Source: Trogon surrucura
Lineage: Eukaryota > Chordata > Aves > Trogoniformes > Trogonidae
Assembly (NCBI GenBank): GCA_020746105.1
Contig: CM036617.1
Span: forward strand, 147,688,578 to 147,752,577
DNA: 64,000 nucleotides
Direction of reading: 5' to 3'
Shown here one piece after another: positions 22,596-35,600 of the stretch. Under the pieces are notes generated by a model, which was given only the letters and a program-made list of their open reading frames with translations, did not search any database and was not told the DNA's origin. Every line of letters starts with the position of its first letter. The stretch's first letter is position 1. A program made the translations under genes and the position numbers.

Positions 22596-25500
22596 TGTAG
22601 ATTAGCTTGTTTACTTTCTTTTAATACAAACATTATGTGTCACTTAAGATCTGTGATTTTTTAAAGTTAATTCCCCCATTTAGTTTATTAGGTTCATGTT
22701 TAAAACAACTTGAACAGAAGATCCTTGTAAAATGTGATTTCCAATGGCAGACACTGAAGGTTGTCAGTGGTAGTTAGACTTCTCTGTTGAAGCTCTGGTA
22801 GCACCCCCATTATGTTTATTTGGGCTATCCGAATCCTGTGATGTCTTATTTGTAAGTGTAGGGTGTATTTTAACAACAATTCCTTTACCCAGGTTAAAGC
22901 ACTGATCCAGCATGTGCTGGAGATTCCAGCTGGAATTCATACATTAACACTGACAAAAACTTGATTTTTTTTGAGACACCCTTTTCTTCTTCAGAAGACT
23001 AATTAATTCAAGCACTAATTTTATCTAAATTCAAAGGCATATGCAGCCCACCTTACCAAGACATGATATGACGTGAAATGATTTTTATGTCTATTCCTCC
23101 AAGGTTAATAGTATTGTTTCCCATATGAGCACACACGTAATATATCTGTCTTACAGTTTGAAGAGATCAGTAACACTCCTCCTCTACTACTGTTATTATT
23201 TGAGGTTTTGCATGTGAGTGCCCAGTGGGGCCCCCTCCTTTGGGAATAAATTCCCTCACTGCAGAATTAGCTTACACCAATTTTGCAGGAGGACTGTGAA
23301 CAGTTGCCAGATTCAGTTTTGTAGGAGAAAATTTTCATAGAAGAGCACTCTGAAATGATTTTACCATTTGTAATCTTTGTCTTTTGTTAATTCTCTGTAG
23401 GACCTAAAGAAGCTGAAATTACTAAAATAAGATCACATAATAGCTTAGCATAGCAATCCCAGTTCCTCTGTGCACCTTTCCAGAGGTGAAAAATTGGTAT
23501 AAAGAAGAAAACTGAACACCTTAGGTAAAAATCATACTTCCAAAAGCTTTTTTTTTTTTTTTTTTGAAACAGAAGATTAACTTTCTTTCCCCCTTTTCTG
23601 TCACACCCTGTCCTTCTATAATTCAGCAGTAGTAGGAAACAATCTATCAGAATTCGTGTTCCTTCTCACTCCTGAGGAAACCCGTGATGTGACTTGCAGA
23701 CTGAGCTCCCTAAGCCTTAGTCTTGTAGCTGTGTCAGCCCTTACACCACCTCACCACGTGATCTTTTGGCTGCCAGCTTGGCACTGGGGATTGTGCTGCT
23801 TCAGGCTGGATCTCTGTTTGGCAGTCAAGCTCAATCAGTGCAACCCAGTGCAGCTAAAGCCATGGCAAGCAGGTTCCCGCTGATGAGCAAGACGCAACCC
23901 CGACCGGGCAGCCTCCTGAGCGGGACCTGCCATCTGCTTTACCTCTGTGTGGCAGGAGGCCAAGTCCAAAACTTTTGCAGTTTCTTAAGTGAGTGCCACA
24001 CAAAATAACCTCCTGGAGAAACGAACCGGCTCAGCACGGGAACGCACATCCGTTCGCTCTGAATGTCCTTGCTTGTCCTCAGCCGCAGAATGTCTTGCAC
24101 CCATTTGATGAGGTTCATAACACATTGAAGGCATTGATGTGCAGCCAGCATGCATCACATCAGGGACGCTGTGTCCTGCTTTGGGAACGGGGTTGGTGGT
24201 GCTATGCAGCTCAGCACCCAGCCTGGCTCAGGAGGCAGCTCTCTCCACTATAGCAGTTCCTGGGGCCATTTTCAGGGGGCTTTGCACCCATCTCTGAGCA
24301 CCTGCCACTAACAGCCTGCCACAAACAGACAACGCTGTGTCACACAGCATCAGCAACAACAAACCTTTCCTCACCGGTGACCTGGTCTCCTGTTTTTGAG
24401 CTTTCCTGCTGCCACAGGCCTTGCAGAACAGGTTCCTGGCGGGTAAGGTCAACATACAGCTGCTTGTCAGGCTGGTGGCTGACACAACAGCCATGCTGTG
24501 GCTGGTGGAGAGGCACTGGTGTGTGCTTCTGGTGCTACTCTCTGTCAGCATGTGCTAGAGGGCTGACCGGCATCTGACACCTGTGGCTTGCCTCCACAGG
24601 ACTGCCCTTCCCTTGCAAGAATCCTTTTCCTCATCTGTTAGCAGCTGCCATATCACAACCGAGTTGCACCAACAGGTGTGATGGCCAATGCTGTCACAGG
24701 TATCAGAGGTCAGTTTGGAATAGGAGGACTACTTTTATGGGAGTGCTGAAGTCTTCCATGGTGGAATTCATCTCTCCTAACTTGCTGTCTAGACTTCTTC
24801 CACAGCTGTTATCTGGAGTTCATTTCGTCTCATACCTAAAGTAAGTATCTAAAATAGACCATAAAGCTCTTACCTTTGGAGATGGTTCTTTTTCCTCCTC
24901 TGACTCTAAAGAGAAACTGTCTGAGTGCTTCATTTGGAAGTGTCTACATTAAATCTGTGCAGTGCTGCCTTGCAAGTGGATCCTACCATCTGTGACAGAT
25001 CACAAGAAATGTCATGTCCTCTATAGATAAATTTCTTTGTAGTCAAATTTAAAATACATTTATTGAAATGCTGATGGGATTTTTCTGGGTGTCTTATTTT
25101 GAGAACTGTGCTTCCTCATAGACAGTGGGCTTGCAGTTACCTTTCCCAGAGATTCTGTTCTTCCACCTGGTTGCAGGCGGACAGCAATGATAAATGGAGG
25201 ACCCATTGCTAATATTCATATAGAATGTTCATATATATACTTTGCAATATCCTCATAGTTAAAAGCAGTCAAAATGCAGATTATAATATATGTGGATTTG
25301 AAATTATCAGATGAAGCAAAATCTGATTTATTTGAGTGATATTCTGGTGAATAAATCTAAGCATCTTCAAGACTTTTTTTTTAAATAATAATGAAGGCAT
25401 TAATAACTAGATGGAGATAACTCTTCTTCACTTAAATAAAAGTGTGAGAATGGATCAATTTATCTGAAGAATAGATTTGATTGCATTTCCTGTATTCTGA

Positions 25501-28500
25501 ATTCTTTTAAGAGAAAGATTCAATATGTACTCTCTTATGTTAAAACTAAATTAATTAAACAAGAAGTTAGCATTTAAAGACTAATGCATGAACATTGCAG
25601 TTAAAACCATTATAGAAAATTACATCTTTCTGTGTTGCATATAATCTTACTAAACACTAGAAATGAGTTGTGTTTTGATTTGATCACTGCATATCTGGTC
25701 ACAGCATAGAGTCCCTCTGGCAAACTAGAAATATTGAGACTTTAAATAGAGCCTTATAATGAACAAAGAAATACATAATGTCTCAGTAAAATTTATAAAG
25801 TTTTATCAAATGAAATCCAATAGCAAATATGAATATGTCAGGTAAAATTATTTCCTGCAGTTAACTACCAAACTTTAGGGGAAAGTGAGAACTTGCATAT
25901 TTATAGACTTAACAAGTTTATTATTTCTTTTAGCTTTCATGACTAAATAATATATTTCCATGTATTTCAATGAGTTAATTCAGTCTTTAGCAAATATTTT
26001 AAAGTATTTTTATACAGGAAAAACTAATTAAGTATTCTCAAGCAAACTTGGTCAAAATTTGGATTTCAGGAGTTTACCTTTCACTGGAAAGGAAGGAGAT
26101 GGTAGGACAATACTTTTTCCTTTCAGTGTTCCTGAAGTTATTGGAGTCATAAAAGTCATTTTTCTAAATTTAGAAATCACTAGAATGGTTCTCTAATTAC
26201 GTGCGAATCTGATTTTGTAATTCAAGTTTCTGCAAGAAGAAGCCCCATGCTGTTACATGCAACCAGATGACCAAAAACTGTTTCTTGGGCCTCAGCTGGT
26301 AACGCCTGGGACAACTTCTGGATCAGGATCTTTCCTTGTGCTGGAGAGTTTAGCTCTAGAGAACGCATGGATTAGGTGGGTTTGCATTCTTTATGAGCCC
26401 TGTTAGAGGTGAGAGCTGATCTTCTGCTTGTGGTTGGTTAGGATATGAGAGCTGGGCTAGCTGTGAGTAATATGCTTACTCTTCATTGTTTGGCCAACCT
26501 GTAGTCAGCTTGGAGGGATAGCTGTGATGTCCCACATCTCCCACTGGTACCTGCAGGAAGTTCTTGTGGTTGTGTTAATCCTGGTTTATAATAGGCAGGA
26601 GGCTGGAATTCCCTGAGGGCATCCGCCTATCTTTAGGTCTCCACGAGGGTAGCCCTTTTGTACTTCTGCATTGAGGTTGTGACATAGAGGGTCCATACCA
26701 AAACCTCACAGACATCAATACACAATTTGAGCCCTTTGAGAAGCTGTCATGCCTTAGTATCTCTGCTGAACCTCATCAAAGACATCAAGAAGTTCAAGTA
26801 CTGATGCTGCAAGTAAGACCCCTGAAAAAACTGAGCCTGCTCTCTCAGGGCTCTTGCACGTCATCTGACCCACTCCGCGGCTGTGGGGTGGATGGTAGGG
26901 AGTCATCCTGAGAGAGATTCTTAAAGCAGCTTTAGTGTTTAGACTTCAGGGTAAAAAAAAAAAAAAAAAGAAATAGAGTGAAGAAAACAAGTTGTTCCTC
27001 CCAGGAGAGGCTGGCACTACTAGCATGCTGGCAGGTAGGCTGCCAAAGTAATGACAACCCAAGAAACCTGCCTTCTTCTGCAAAGCTTTTGTATCAGTGA
27101 TTGTGGGAAAATTTTGCAATCACTGTAAGAAGGAAATCCAAGGTTTAAAAAAAAGCACTGAAGTGCTCCAGTTCTTGGGGTAGGCAGCGCTTTTGCTGTG
27201 ACGTCGTGCTGGCTCCAAGCCTGAAAGCTCCAGGGCACGGGAAAGAAGCAGCCTGACACTGCAGTGACACAAAGTAAGTTCTCTGTCTTTCTCTCACTGT
27301 CTCTGCCCACTCCCCCTTCCTGCTTCTTTCCATTTGTTTGTTTCTTTGCTTTGTTTAATTGTTAGGTGCTAGTGCAGGACGGTTGAGGCTTTTTTTATGT
27401 CTCAGTGTCACCAAACTTGAAAGTGTTATGTAAAGTGCAAAGGTACAGTTCTGCAAATTAGGTATTTTTTTTTAAAGCATAAGCATTGTGGACGGTGGGA
27501 TATTTTATTCCTCCATATAAAAATTGTTTGTTACCATTAATTAATTTTTTAAATTGTCATGATTGAAATATTGTATTATTGTTCTTGCTTAATTTCATTT
27601 GATGTACCTCTGGCATTAATGATTCACCGGTTTGCCAAAGTTCAGATTTATACAGGGTGATTATGGAAAATGTTATGGTTTCACTAAGTGTAAGGGAAGT
27701 GTTTATACAGTTTAACATACTCTATAAGTTTAAAATAGATTATTAGTCTGCCAGCATAACAGTAAATACTGTGAAAAGAAAATGATGTCACTGATTTAAA
27801 TACTGTTTAAGAGTCTAATGTTTCACATTAATCATCAAGTTAATCATCAGCAAAATACAAATCAATGAAGAATGTATTTGCTTTAGAGAACTCTGCTTTC
27901 AGCTCCCATCCTGTAAAGACTAAGGTAAATCTGAATTCATCATACTTTATCTATAACTTCTTCTTTCAATATTTTTGTTTTGTGAGCTGCTAAAGATGGT
28001 CTAAGGAAGTTTAGGTCCCTTTTAGAAGTTTCACCTGTGGATCACCGAAATACACACGCGTTTGCTATTCATAATCACTTTTGGTGGGTCCTATTGGAGT
28101 AGGATTTAGAACTAAAAATTACAAATTTTAAATTAGGGTGCTTATGAGGCTTTGTATATCTGTGTTAGACATTAGCGCTATTCATAATCATTATAAGTAA
28201 CTTTGAGAGGGCTTTGGGGTTGCTAAGAGAATATCGTCCTTTCTGGACACAAGTGGATGTTTCTCAGTGAGCCCAGGTTGCTCCTGGACATCTTTCTTGA
28301 GAGAACGGAGCTTTCCAGAGGAACAGAGTGACCTTTGTGGGTTTGCCTGAGACCTTGCCACAGTCCTACTGCCCTTGGTGTCAAAAATCCCTCACAACAC
28401 TTAAGTGGCCTCTGTTTATGGGTCATCTGGTTTCTGGGGCCTGCAGGAGGGGAACTTTGGGAAGTTCTCAGAGGACTTAAACAGAGTAGGATATCTAAGA

Positions 28501-29054
28501 CCCCAGGGGAAATGTTACAGGCAAATTTCTTAGTCTACATACCTCCACACTCCTCTAATACGTGTGCCAATGTCTGTCAGAGCCAATTAATTGACTTTGG
28601 TACTATTGCATCCATTTTCCAGCAGAGGAACTTGGCAAGAGTTCTTTTTGACTTATCATTTCAGAACTCACTATATTGGCTGGTTTCCCTTGACCAACTT
28701 AATCTGCATCAATCAACATAGCTAAGATGACTCCTTATATCAGAGTCCTTTTTGAAAAAGAAAAGTTTGGCGGTCTCATTAAAATAGCTACATTTATAAT
28801 CTGTCTTGCAGGAACTTGTGGAGATTTGTGGACTTAAAGATAGTCACTATTCATTTCTTTTAATTAGTGCCCTCTTTTCCCTAATATATCTTTGCCTGTG
28901 ATATCTCTTACCCTATTTTCTCCTCAACCATGATTTGTGATCTGATTCTACAAAGATTCTACTATGTTACTCATAGGAATGTTGACAGAATAGTACAGAA
29001 TAGTGATCAGTATTTCTACAAATTCATAAATTACACAGAGAAAATCCTCATAAA

Positions 29055-29130
29055 TGTAGCATATCAGGAGCCTACTGGATCATACCAAAGGTCCGTTTAG
29101 CCTAGAACAGTGGTCTAAAAGAAAATGTAA
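29055..29130 (+). repeat. Ancient interspersed repeat trace
   Basis: The segment with ACTGGATCATACCAAAGGTC and GTTTAGCCTAGAACAGTGG resembles a motif common in old amniote interspersed repeats (a 'CTGGATCAGACCAAAGGTCC' core). The family is not certain. It is degraded and extends unclearly to both sides. Confidence 0.4.
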
Positions 29131-29478
29131 AAATTGGTTCAAGCAAGGTGAAGCTGTTTCTCTGACATGTTCTCCTAGCCACCAGCTGCCTAGGGGCTTT
29201 CCTTCACTAAAAAGATTTCTAAAATCTGTCAGCAAGTTCCCTCCAAATTTTCGATCTATCCAAGGAGATCCTAAAATCTTTTAGAAAGCAGGTTTCACAA
29301 AGCAGGTGCACCAGTCCTTAACAGTGACACTTTGAACAGTCTTTACCATTCTTCTTGAGAAAAGGTGTCAATGTGTAGACATCTCAAGTAATGTAACACC
29401 ATCTAGTATGTCTGAAAAACCGTGGAAGCTTTATTCTTTTGCAAATGATAGTTACTCATAGTGATATTTTCTGAACAG

Positions 29479-29624
29479 GAAGACCTGCGTATCAGATCTG
29501 GCGGAGGAAAACCATGGACAGGCCAGTCACTGCTGGCCAACTTAAAGACAAGTCACTCTTCCAGGACAGTGATGGTAGCAGAGTTCCTGCTAAGATTGTG
29601 TGTCATAATTGTTCAAAGCTAAAG
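29479..29624 (+). CDS. SLCO1B3: SLCO1B-like coding exon 1 (ATG at 29514)
   Basis: The exon starts after acceptor TGAACAG and holds 35 bases of 5' UTR, then ATG at 29514 in the context AAACCATGG. It encodes the 37-residue cytoplasmic N-terminus (MDRPVTAGQLKDKS to CSKLK). The acceptor before the UTR implies at least one upstream untranslated exon. Donor GTATGG. Confidence 0.85.
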
Positions 29625-32600
29625 GTATGGAGAGGAACCCTCACTACATATTTCCTCTGAAATATTGAAAACAGCAATTTGAAATTCTATTAAAATTCAA
29701 TTATTTCTGTATGACACTGTTTGACACTACGTGTTTTGGAAACAATGCTCTAGGTTGTGATTGCAAGCCCAGAGAAGTCAAAAAATGTGTTCAGCAGTTA
29801 AAAAAGTGAGGCCATATTTTACTGAATCATTTAAAGGTGTGCTATACTCATAGTGGTAGTTGCAGTTGTATCTTTTTAGATACGGAAGAAGTAGGAATAA
29901 TAAGACATGATGTAATAATAGTACCAATAATGAGCAACTTTATGCTGCAATTTTGACTTAAAGAAGCAAACAGCTAAACAAGTATGTTTTGGTGCAAGGT
30001 GAACACAGTCAGTGTCAACTTTCTTTTTCTTTGCAGTAGAACAGACTTGGGAAGCCATACTGAAAGAGAAAGCATAATCTTCTCTTTTAATGAAAATAAT
30101 ATGAAGAATCTCTTCACAAAGAATTGTGAAGAAAAGCATTTAATTTTTGTGTTTCTTGAGTAGGTTGCTCAGGCATCCAGCCATGAATTAAAAATTGTTT
30201 CTTTGCAAATCCAATTGTTTTCTTTCTTCAGATACTTCTTGGGGCTCTAGCTTTTTCCTTTTTTGCCAAAGGATTTTCTGGAAGCTACATGAAGAGCATG
30301 TCCAGTCAAATTGAAAGGAGATTTGAAATCTCATCATCAATTGTTGGCATTATTGATGGCAGCTTTGAGATAGGTATATCTACTTTCTTTGAAAATGAAC
30401 TGATACTGCTTCTTCATAGACTTATTTTTTTCCCTAAAAAAACCCTATTTTGTAATTTTACTGGTTCTCTCTCCTTTTGATGTAGGTAACTTAATGGTAA
30501 TGGTTTTGGTGAGCTATCTCGGACCAAGAGTTCATCGACCAAAAGTAATTGCTGTTGGATGTCTCATCATGTCCTTGGGAGCATTTTTGTCAGTGATTCC
30601 TCAGTTCCTAATGGGCCGGTAAATATGGAGATTTTTCACATTGTGCACTAATTGAACTTGACCATACAAAGTGTTTTTTAATCATATACCTGAGTTAAAA
30701 GTTTGACAATAGCAGTTTATTCCAAATAATAGGAAGATTTTTAATAGGTGGATTTTTTAGTATTGACTTCCTGGTTTCCTCTCTGAAAGCTTACCTCTTT
30801 CTACAGGTAAGTAAGAGAGAAACTTTAGATTTCTGCAAAACTTAAACATAAGTAGTGATAAAATGGGTTGAATTTTTCACCTGGGATACGTATATATTGA
30901 TATATATATATATTTTAGTTCTTCTCCTTTTTTATGTACTTAAATGAACTGTAAGAAGATCTTGATGGAAGAGGTTTCTTTCTCCATGATGGCTGCTCAT
31001 GCTAAGCTCTTTTAGCTTATGAAGATTTGTGTCTGTCTTCACTGAATTCAGGGAAAGATAGATATCTAAATATCCTTTCATTTCTAAGCTTTAGTCCTTA
31101 CATAGTTGTCAGAAGTAACATCAGCATCCTCACTGAATAGTAGTTTAAAATAAAACCCCTCTGTTCCTCAAAAATTAATAAGTATTTGTGCATCTTCCTT
31201 AGTTCCAAGACCAATACCTTTGGTAAGGAGAATATGGAAGCAATTATATCTGGGGTACAGTATGGAAATGATACGGAAAGTGGCCACAGTCACAACTCTG
31301 TTTGGGAACCTGCGCTGCAGGGGACAGCACAGGCCAGAAACAGAGCTATGGAACTCTGATGTAACCCAGACTCATGACCAAGTTCTGCAGATTACTCTTT
31401 CTCCATGGCACTGAGCAAACCCCAGTGGCCGTGGGGCCTCACTGTCATCCATCACAATATTAAAGGCTACCACTTGGTTGCCCAGTCAGAAGGAATATCT
31501 GCTCTCCATTTATCCCAGTGTAACATAAATATACTCGGGCTGGTTTCAGTTTACTTAGCAGATTTGCTGTAGTAGTTGGCTGCTTAAATCACGGGCAAAC
31601 TGGTACATGTGTTCTGCAGCCTGAGTTAGTCTGTCTATAGGCATAGGTGGGTTACTACTAGAGCCTCAGTTAAATACTTTTAAACTAGAGCAGAAATCTC
31701 TATGTTACACGTCTGTCACATAGGTAAGAAACCAGTGCCAGTGTCAGTGTTGTTGTATGTAGACAGGTGTGAATGGACTCTGCCTCGGTCCTTCAGTCTA
31801 AAGAATGATCTATTAAGCCCTGGAAGCAGCTTTTTTTTTTTTTTTTTGCTTTTTAGCTTAAGAAAATATTGGGGTTGGAATGGTCAGAACATTTTGAAAA
31901 AGGTATGAAGGTACCTATTTTTTTCTTTCAAGTGAAAGCACTGGAAAAGAGTTGCCCCCTCCACTTTGCCTGCATGTAACAGGACTGAACATGTATGAAC
32001 ACAAGGCTCATACACACTTCCTGCAAAGCAGAGCCTTTCATGTGTCAGTTGTATTTTACATAGTTGTTTTCCAGTTATAATTATGAAAGGATAACTGTTA
32101 CTATGGACAACTCCTCTACGAGTGTATCGGCTTGCTCCCCAGCATCGCCTGAGAGCCATCTGGTCACAGATGCTACAGAAACACCCAGTGGAATGAAAAA
32201 TTTTGGTAAGCAAAACTCTGATGCTGAGTTCCCTTCTTCCCATTTTGCACACCCTTTTTTTATTGGAAAGCAGTAAAAGCCCTGTTAGAGATCACAGTTG
32301 ATACAAACACACCCTATAATGATTGTAAACCCCCCATATTTATGTTACTTTTCCATTGCGATGAAGTATTGTTAGAATTGTGTTTACAGAAATGTAAATG
32401 TTTGTGGCCTACAGGATGTGAGAAAACAACAAATTCCTATCTGTGGCTCTTTGTGTTGATGGGCAACCTTTTACGTGGAATTGGGGAAGCACCAGTTATG
32501 CCACTGGGGGTTTCATATATTGATGATTTTTCTAAAGAAGAAAATTCAGCATTCTACATAGGTAATATGCAAATGAGTCATTTTTGCGCTAAACGTTCTT

Positions 32601-35600
32601 TTCTTTAACATTTCTGTAACCAAGAAAACACTCACAAAAAAAAAATCTGTCTGCTCTATTCTGGATAATTTTGAGGTCTAGAGACAAAAACACAATGCTG
32701 AGGACATCTAATGTTTATTTGTGAAGGATATTTTCCAGATACTTCTTTTACTTTCCTTAAATGTCTTCTGCTACCTGTGCAAGTTTTCTTTGTGGTGAAG
32801 AGAATTATAATGGAATACTTCTTTCTCCAAAGTGAGGAATCATATCTATCTTATCTGGCTTCAGCACCACAGCTTCAGAGGATAAAATTCTTCTTAATCA
32901 CTGTTTCACAGATGAGGGAATGATCCTTAAATAGGCGTCAGCAATGTAACCACACAACACAAACACATTTCAGAAGATTTTACCTGCCTTTTGAATTTTA
33001 CGTGCCACACACTCTGTGATGGAAGCTTTTCAAGTCACTAACTACCAAAGGAAAAACCAAATCCTTGCCAGGGTGTTGTAACAAATCCCTTCTAATTGGG
33101 ATTTGGTGGCTGTTGTTTGGATGGAAGATAGCCTATTGCCCAAGACAGAAAGATTTACACCCAAGCTGATTAATTTATTGCCTAACTGATTTAATAGCAT
33201 GAAGTGTTTGTGTGGCTGAGGGAGGTCAAAACTGCTGCATGAAGTGAAGTTGGTCTAAGTTGAACTGGTCGTAAAGATAGTAAGACACAGTTGCAGGAAG
33301 AGCTCAGTATGTAATGCTACAGGGTAAGGCCGTGGCAAATGTCTTCATTTGGGGATGAAGAAATCCGCAGGTTGAAGAGAACGAAAGCATTGTGAAGGGA
33401 GCCGATCAGAATAAAAGTTCCACTCAGCAGTTATCCAAAATATTTGTAATCACTTCTGAACTTCTGATTAAAGGTATTTTTTCTTCTCCAAGTCTGATCT
33501 GGGAGAGATTGCAACAAGTTGGGGACTGGTAGAGAAGTGAGATTAAAAATGCAAAATAGACACTGAGAATGGATTCAACTAAAATGAAAACTTGTTTGTG
33601 TCACGCAAGTGAAATGGAGTATTTCATTTACGGATTATTGAAATATTTCATTTTAATATTCTGAATGGCAGTTTTCAGTCTCTTACTCTGTTTTGATGGA
33701 CTGATCCAATTTACAAGAAAAGTAAATGTTGAAATAGTCTTTTCCATAGAACTGAAATTCCTTTTCTTGACCAACTTTAATTCTTTTCTGTATGCTTTGT
33801 TTTTTATCAGCTAACTGAATCAATTTATGGTCAGTGTTTTTGTAAAATGCAAAAAAAATTGCCCTGTAATAAAAAATGCCAGTCAAGCCTTGCTGATCAA
33901 TTTTGACCATTGATCTTGTTATTTGACCCTGGGCAAGAAGTTTCACCTTCCAGTTTCTCCTTTTTCTCCTGCCCTTAGATGTTTTGTTGAGTAAGATCAT
34001 AAGTTATTTTGAGGCAAAGAGAATTTTTCCTTAAGTGTCAATAGAATACGTTATTAAGTGTCAATACAATGCATTGAAATCTTTTTGTCAGAGTGTAGCG
34101 CAAATGATAACTGACAGCAGTAAAACCAGAGTGGCCATAGGAGGGAATTAAAAAAAAATCTTCTTTATTAGGATGTCTTACAGAATTTAGTAGAGGAGAG
34201 TAGCTTTTCTGTAGAACTCCGTGAGACAGGAAATGGATTTTTCCTTCCCACCAGGAAATTCCATATTTTCCAGATTGAGTTTTATAGAACCTTTTTAATT
34301 CATATCGTTCTACCAGGTTGTCAGTGTGGTCCTGAGGTGCTCCAGTGCACTGTACACCCTCTACAGTCCTAAAAGTCTTTTCTGCATAGAGTCACTAGTT
34401 AGTGTGACTATGAGGTATAATTATCTGACCCTCTACATGCAATTGACATTTGTTAAAAGACAGGAATATCAAGATCTCAGTGGTTTGCTTTCTCTTGAGG
34501 GGGGCCTTTGGTGGAGTGACCTTTGATGCCACCTCTTGTGACTGAGTTATTTCCTATTTACTCCCCCACGCTAAGCACCTAATTTATTCAGCTATTTTAT
34601 GGTCTTCAGATGTTTCACTTCTGTTCAGGTGCCTATAAAAGAGCTGCTAACATACATGAAGATTTCATCTATACTAATAATCTTTCAGTAGTTTATTACT
34701 ATTTTAAAAATTAATTTCTGATTTTATTTGAAACAATGTTGACAAGATTATTGATTAATTGAAGTAGCCATCAGACTTATTATGTAAGAGGAATATTAGG
34801 CAGTTAAAGATATTTAATGAGTACTTCACTTCCACGGATTTCTCACCAAAGCAAGATCTTTGAGCAAAATTTCATCACAGACTTGAGCACTAGCATATAA
34901 TCGTGTAAATACTGAACGCATAGCTTCAATGTAAACAAATCTGAGGCTGATATATGTTGTGAATTTGAATGCTGGTGACACGCTAAATTACTCATCAATG
35001 TGGCTGATTGGCTCAACTATGTCAATATGCAGCAGCCAATTAACTCATAAAACTGCATGATTTACCGTTTTTGGTTAAGTCTTTTTATTAATTACAAAGG
35101 ATAAATATTACAAATGAAAAATATGCTAAGAAAATATCACAATAAGTTTATTTGGTTCTGTTTTATCACAGTAAAACATATCATAATGAAGTTATTGAAT
35201 TTAAAGGGCATGAAAGTGTGAAATTTAAAAACTACAAATACAAAATGCAAAAGTATTACACATATGTTTCTTAGATTTTCTGATAGCCTATGGTATCTTA
35301 AAAAATAATACTTCATACAATATATAAAATCATTGGTATGGGTGTGCTGGTTTTTATCCATTTATTTTAGAAATTTGTCACTGAGTTTTTGACCGTTGGA
35401 GATGAGCTTGCATAGTTCTGAGTAGTAAGTTCTAGTTTAGAGTAGAAGTCTCTGTATTCAGAAGAGAGTTTGCAAAAGCAGTAGAACAACGGTACGATTT
35501 ACAGAGTGGAGTGCTGAATGTGGGCAGAACTGACAGGCACTTGGTCAATAACTTTTCTTTCTAGGAGAATTAAGCCTTCTGCAATTCCAAACAGCTCCCT

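Larger units (their letters stand above)
18631..29478. other. Intergenic upstream of the SLCO1B-like gene
   Basis: About 10.8 kb without a recognisable coding exon. It holds A/T tracts (for example T at about 23549-23566 and A at about 26951-26968), a somewhat GC-richer part at 22140-24700, and an old repeat trace near 29055. At least one untranslated exon of the SLCO1B-like gene is expected upstream of the acceptor at 29478. A possible site is near 27273. Confidence 0.5.
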
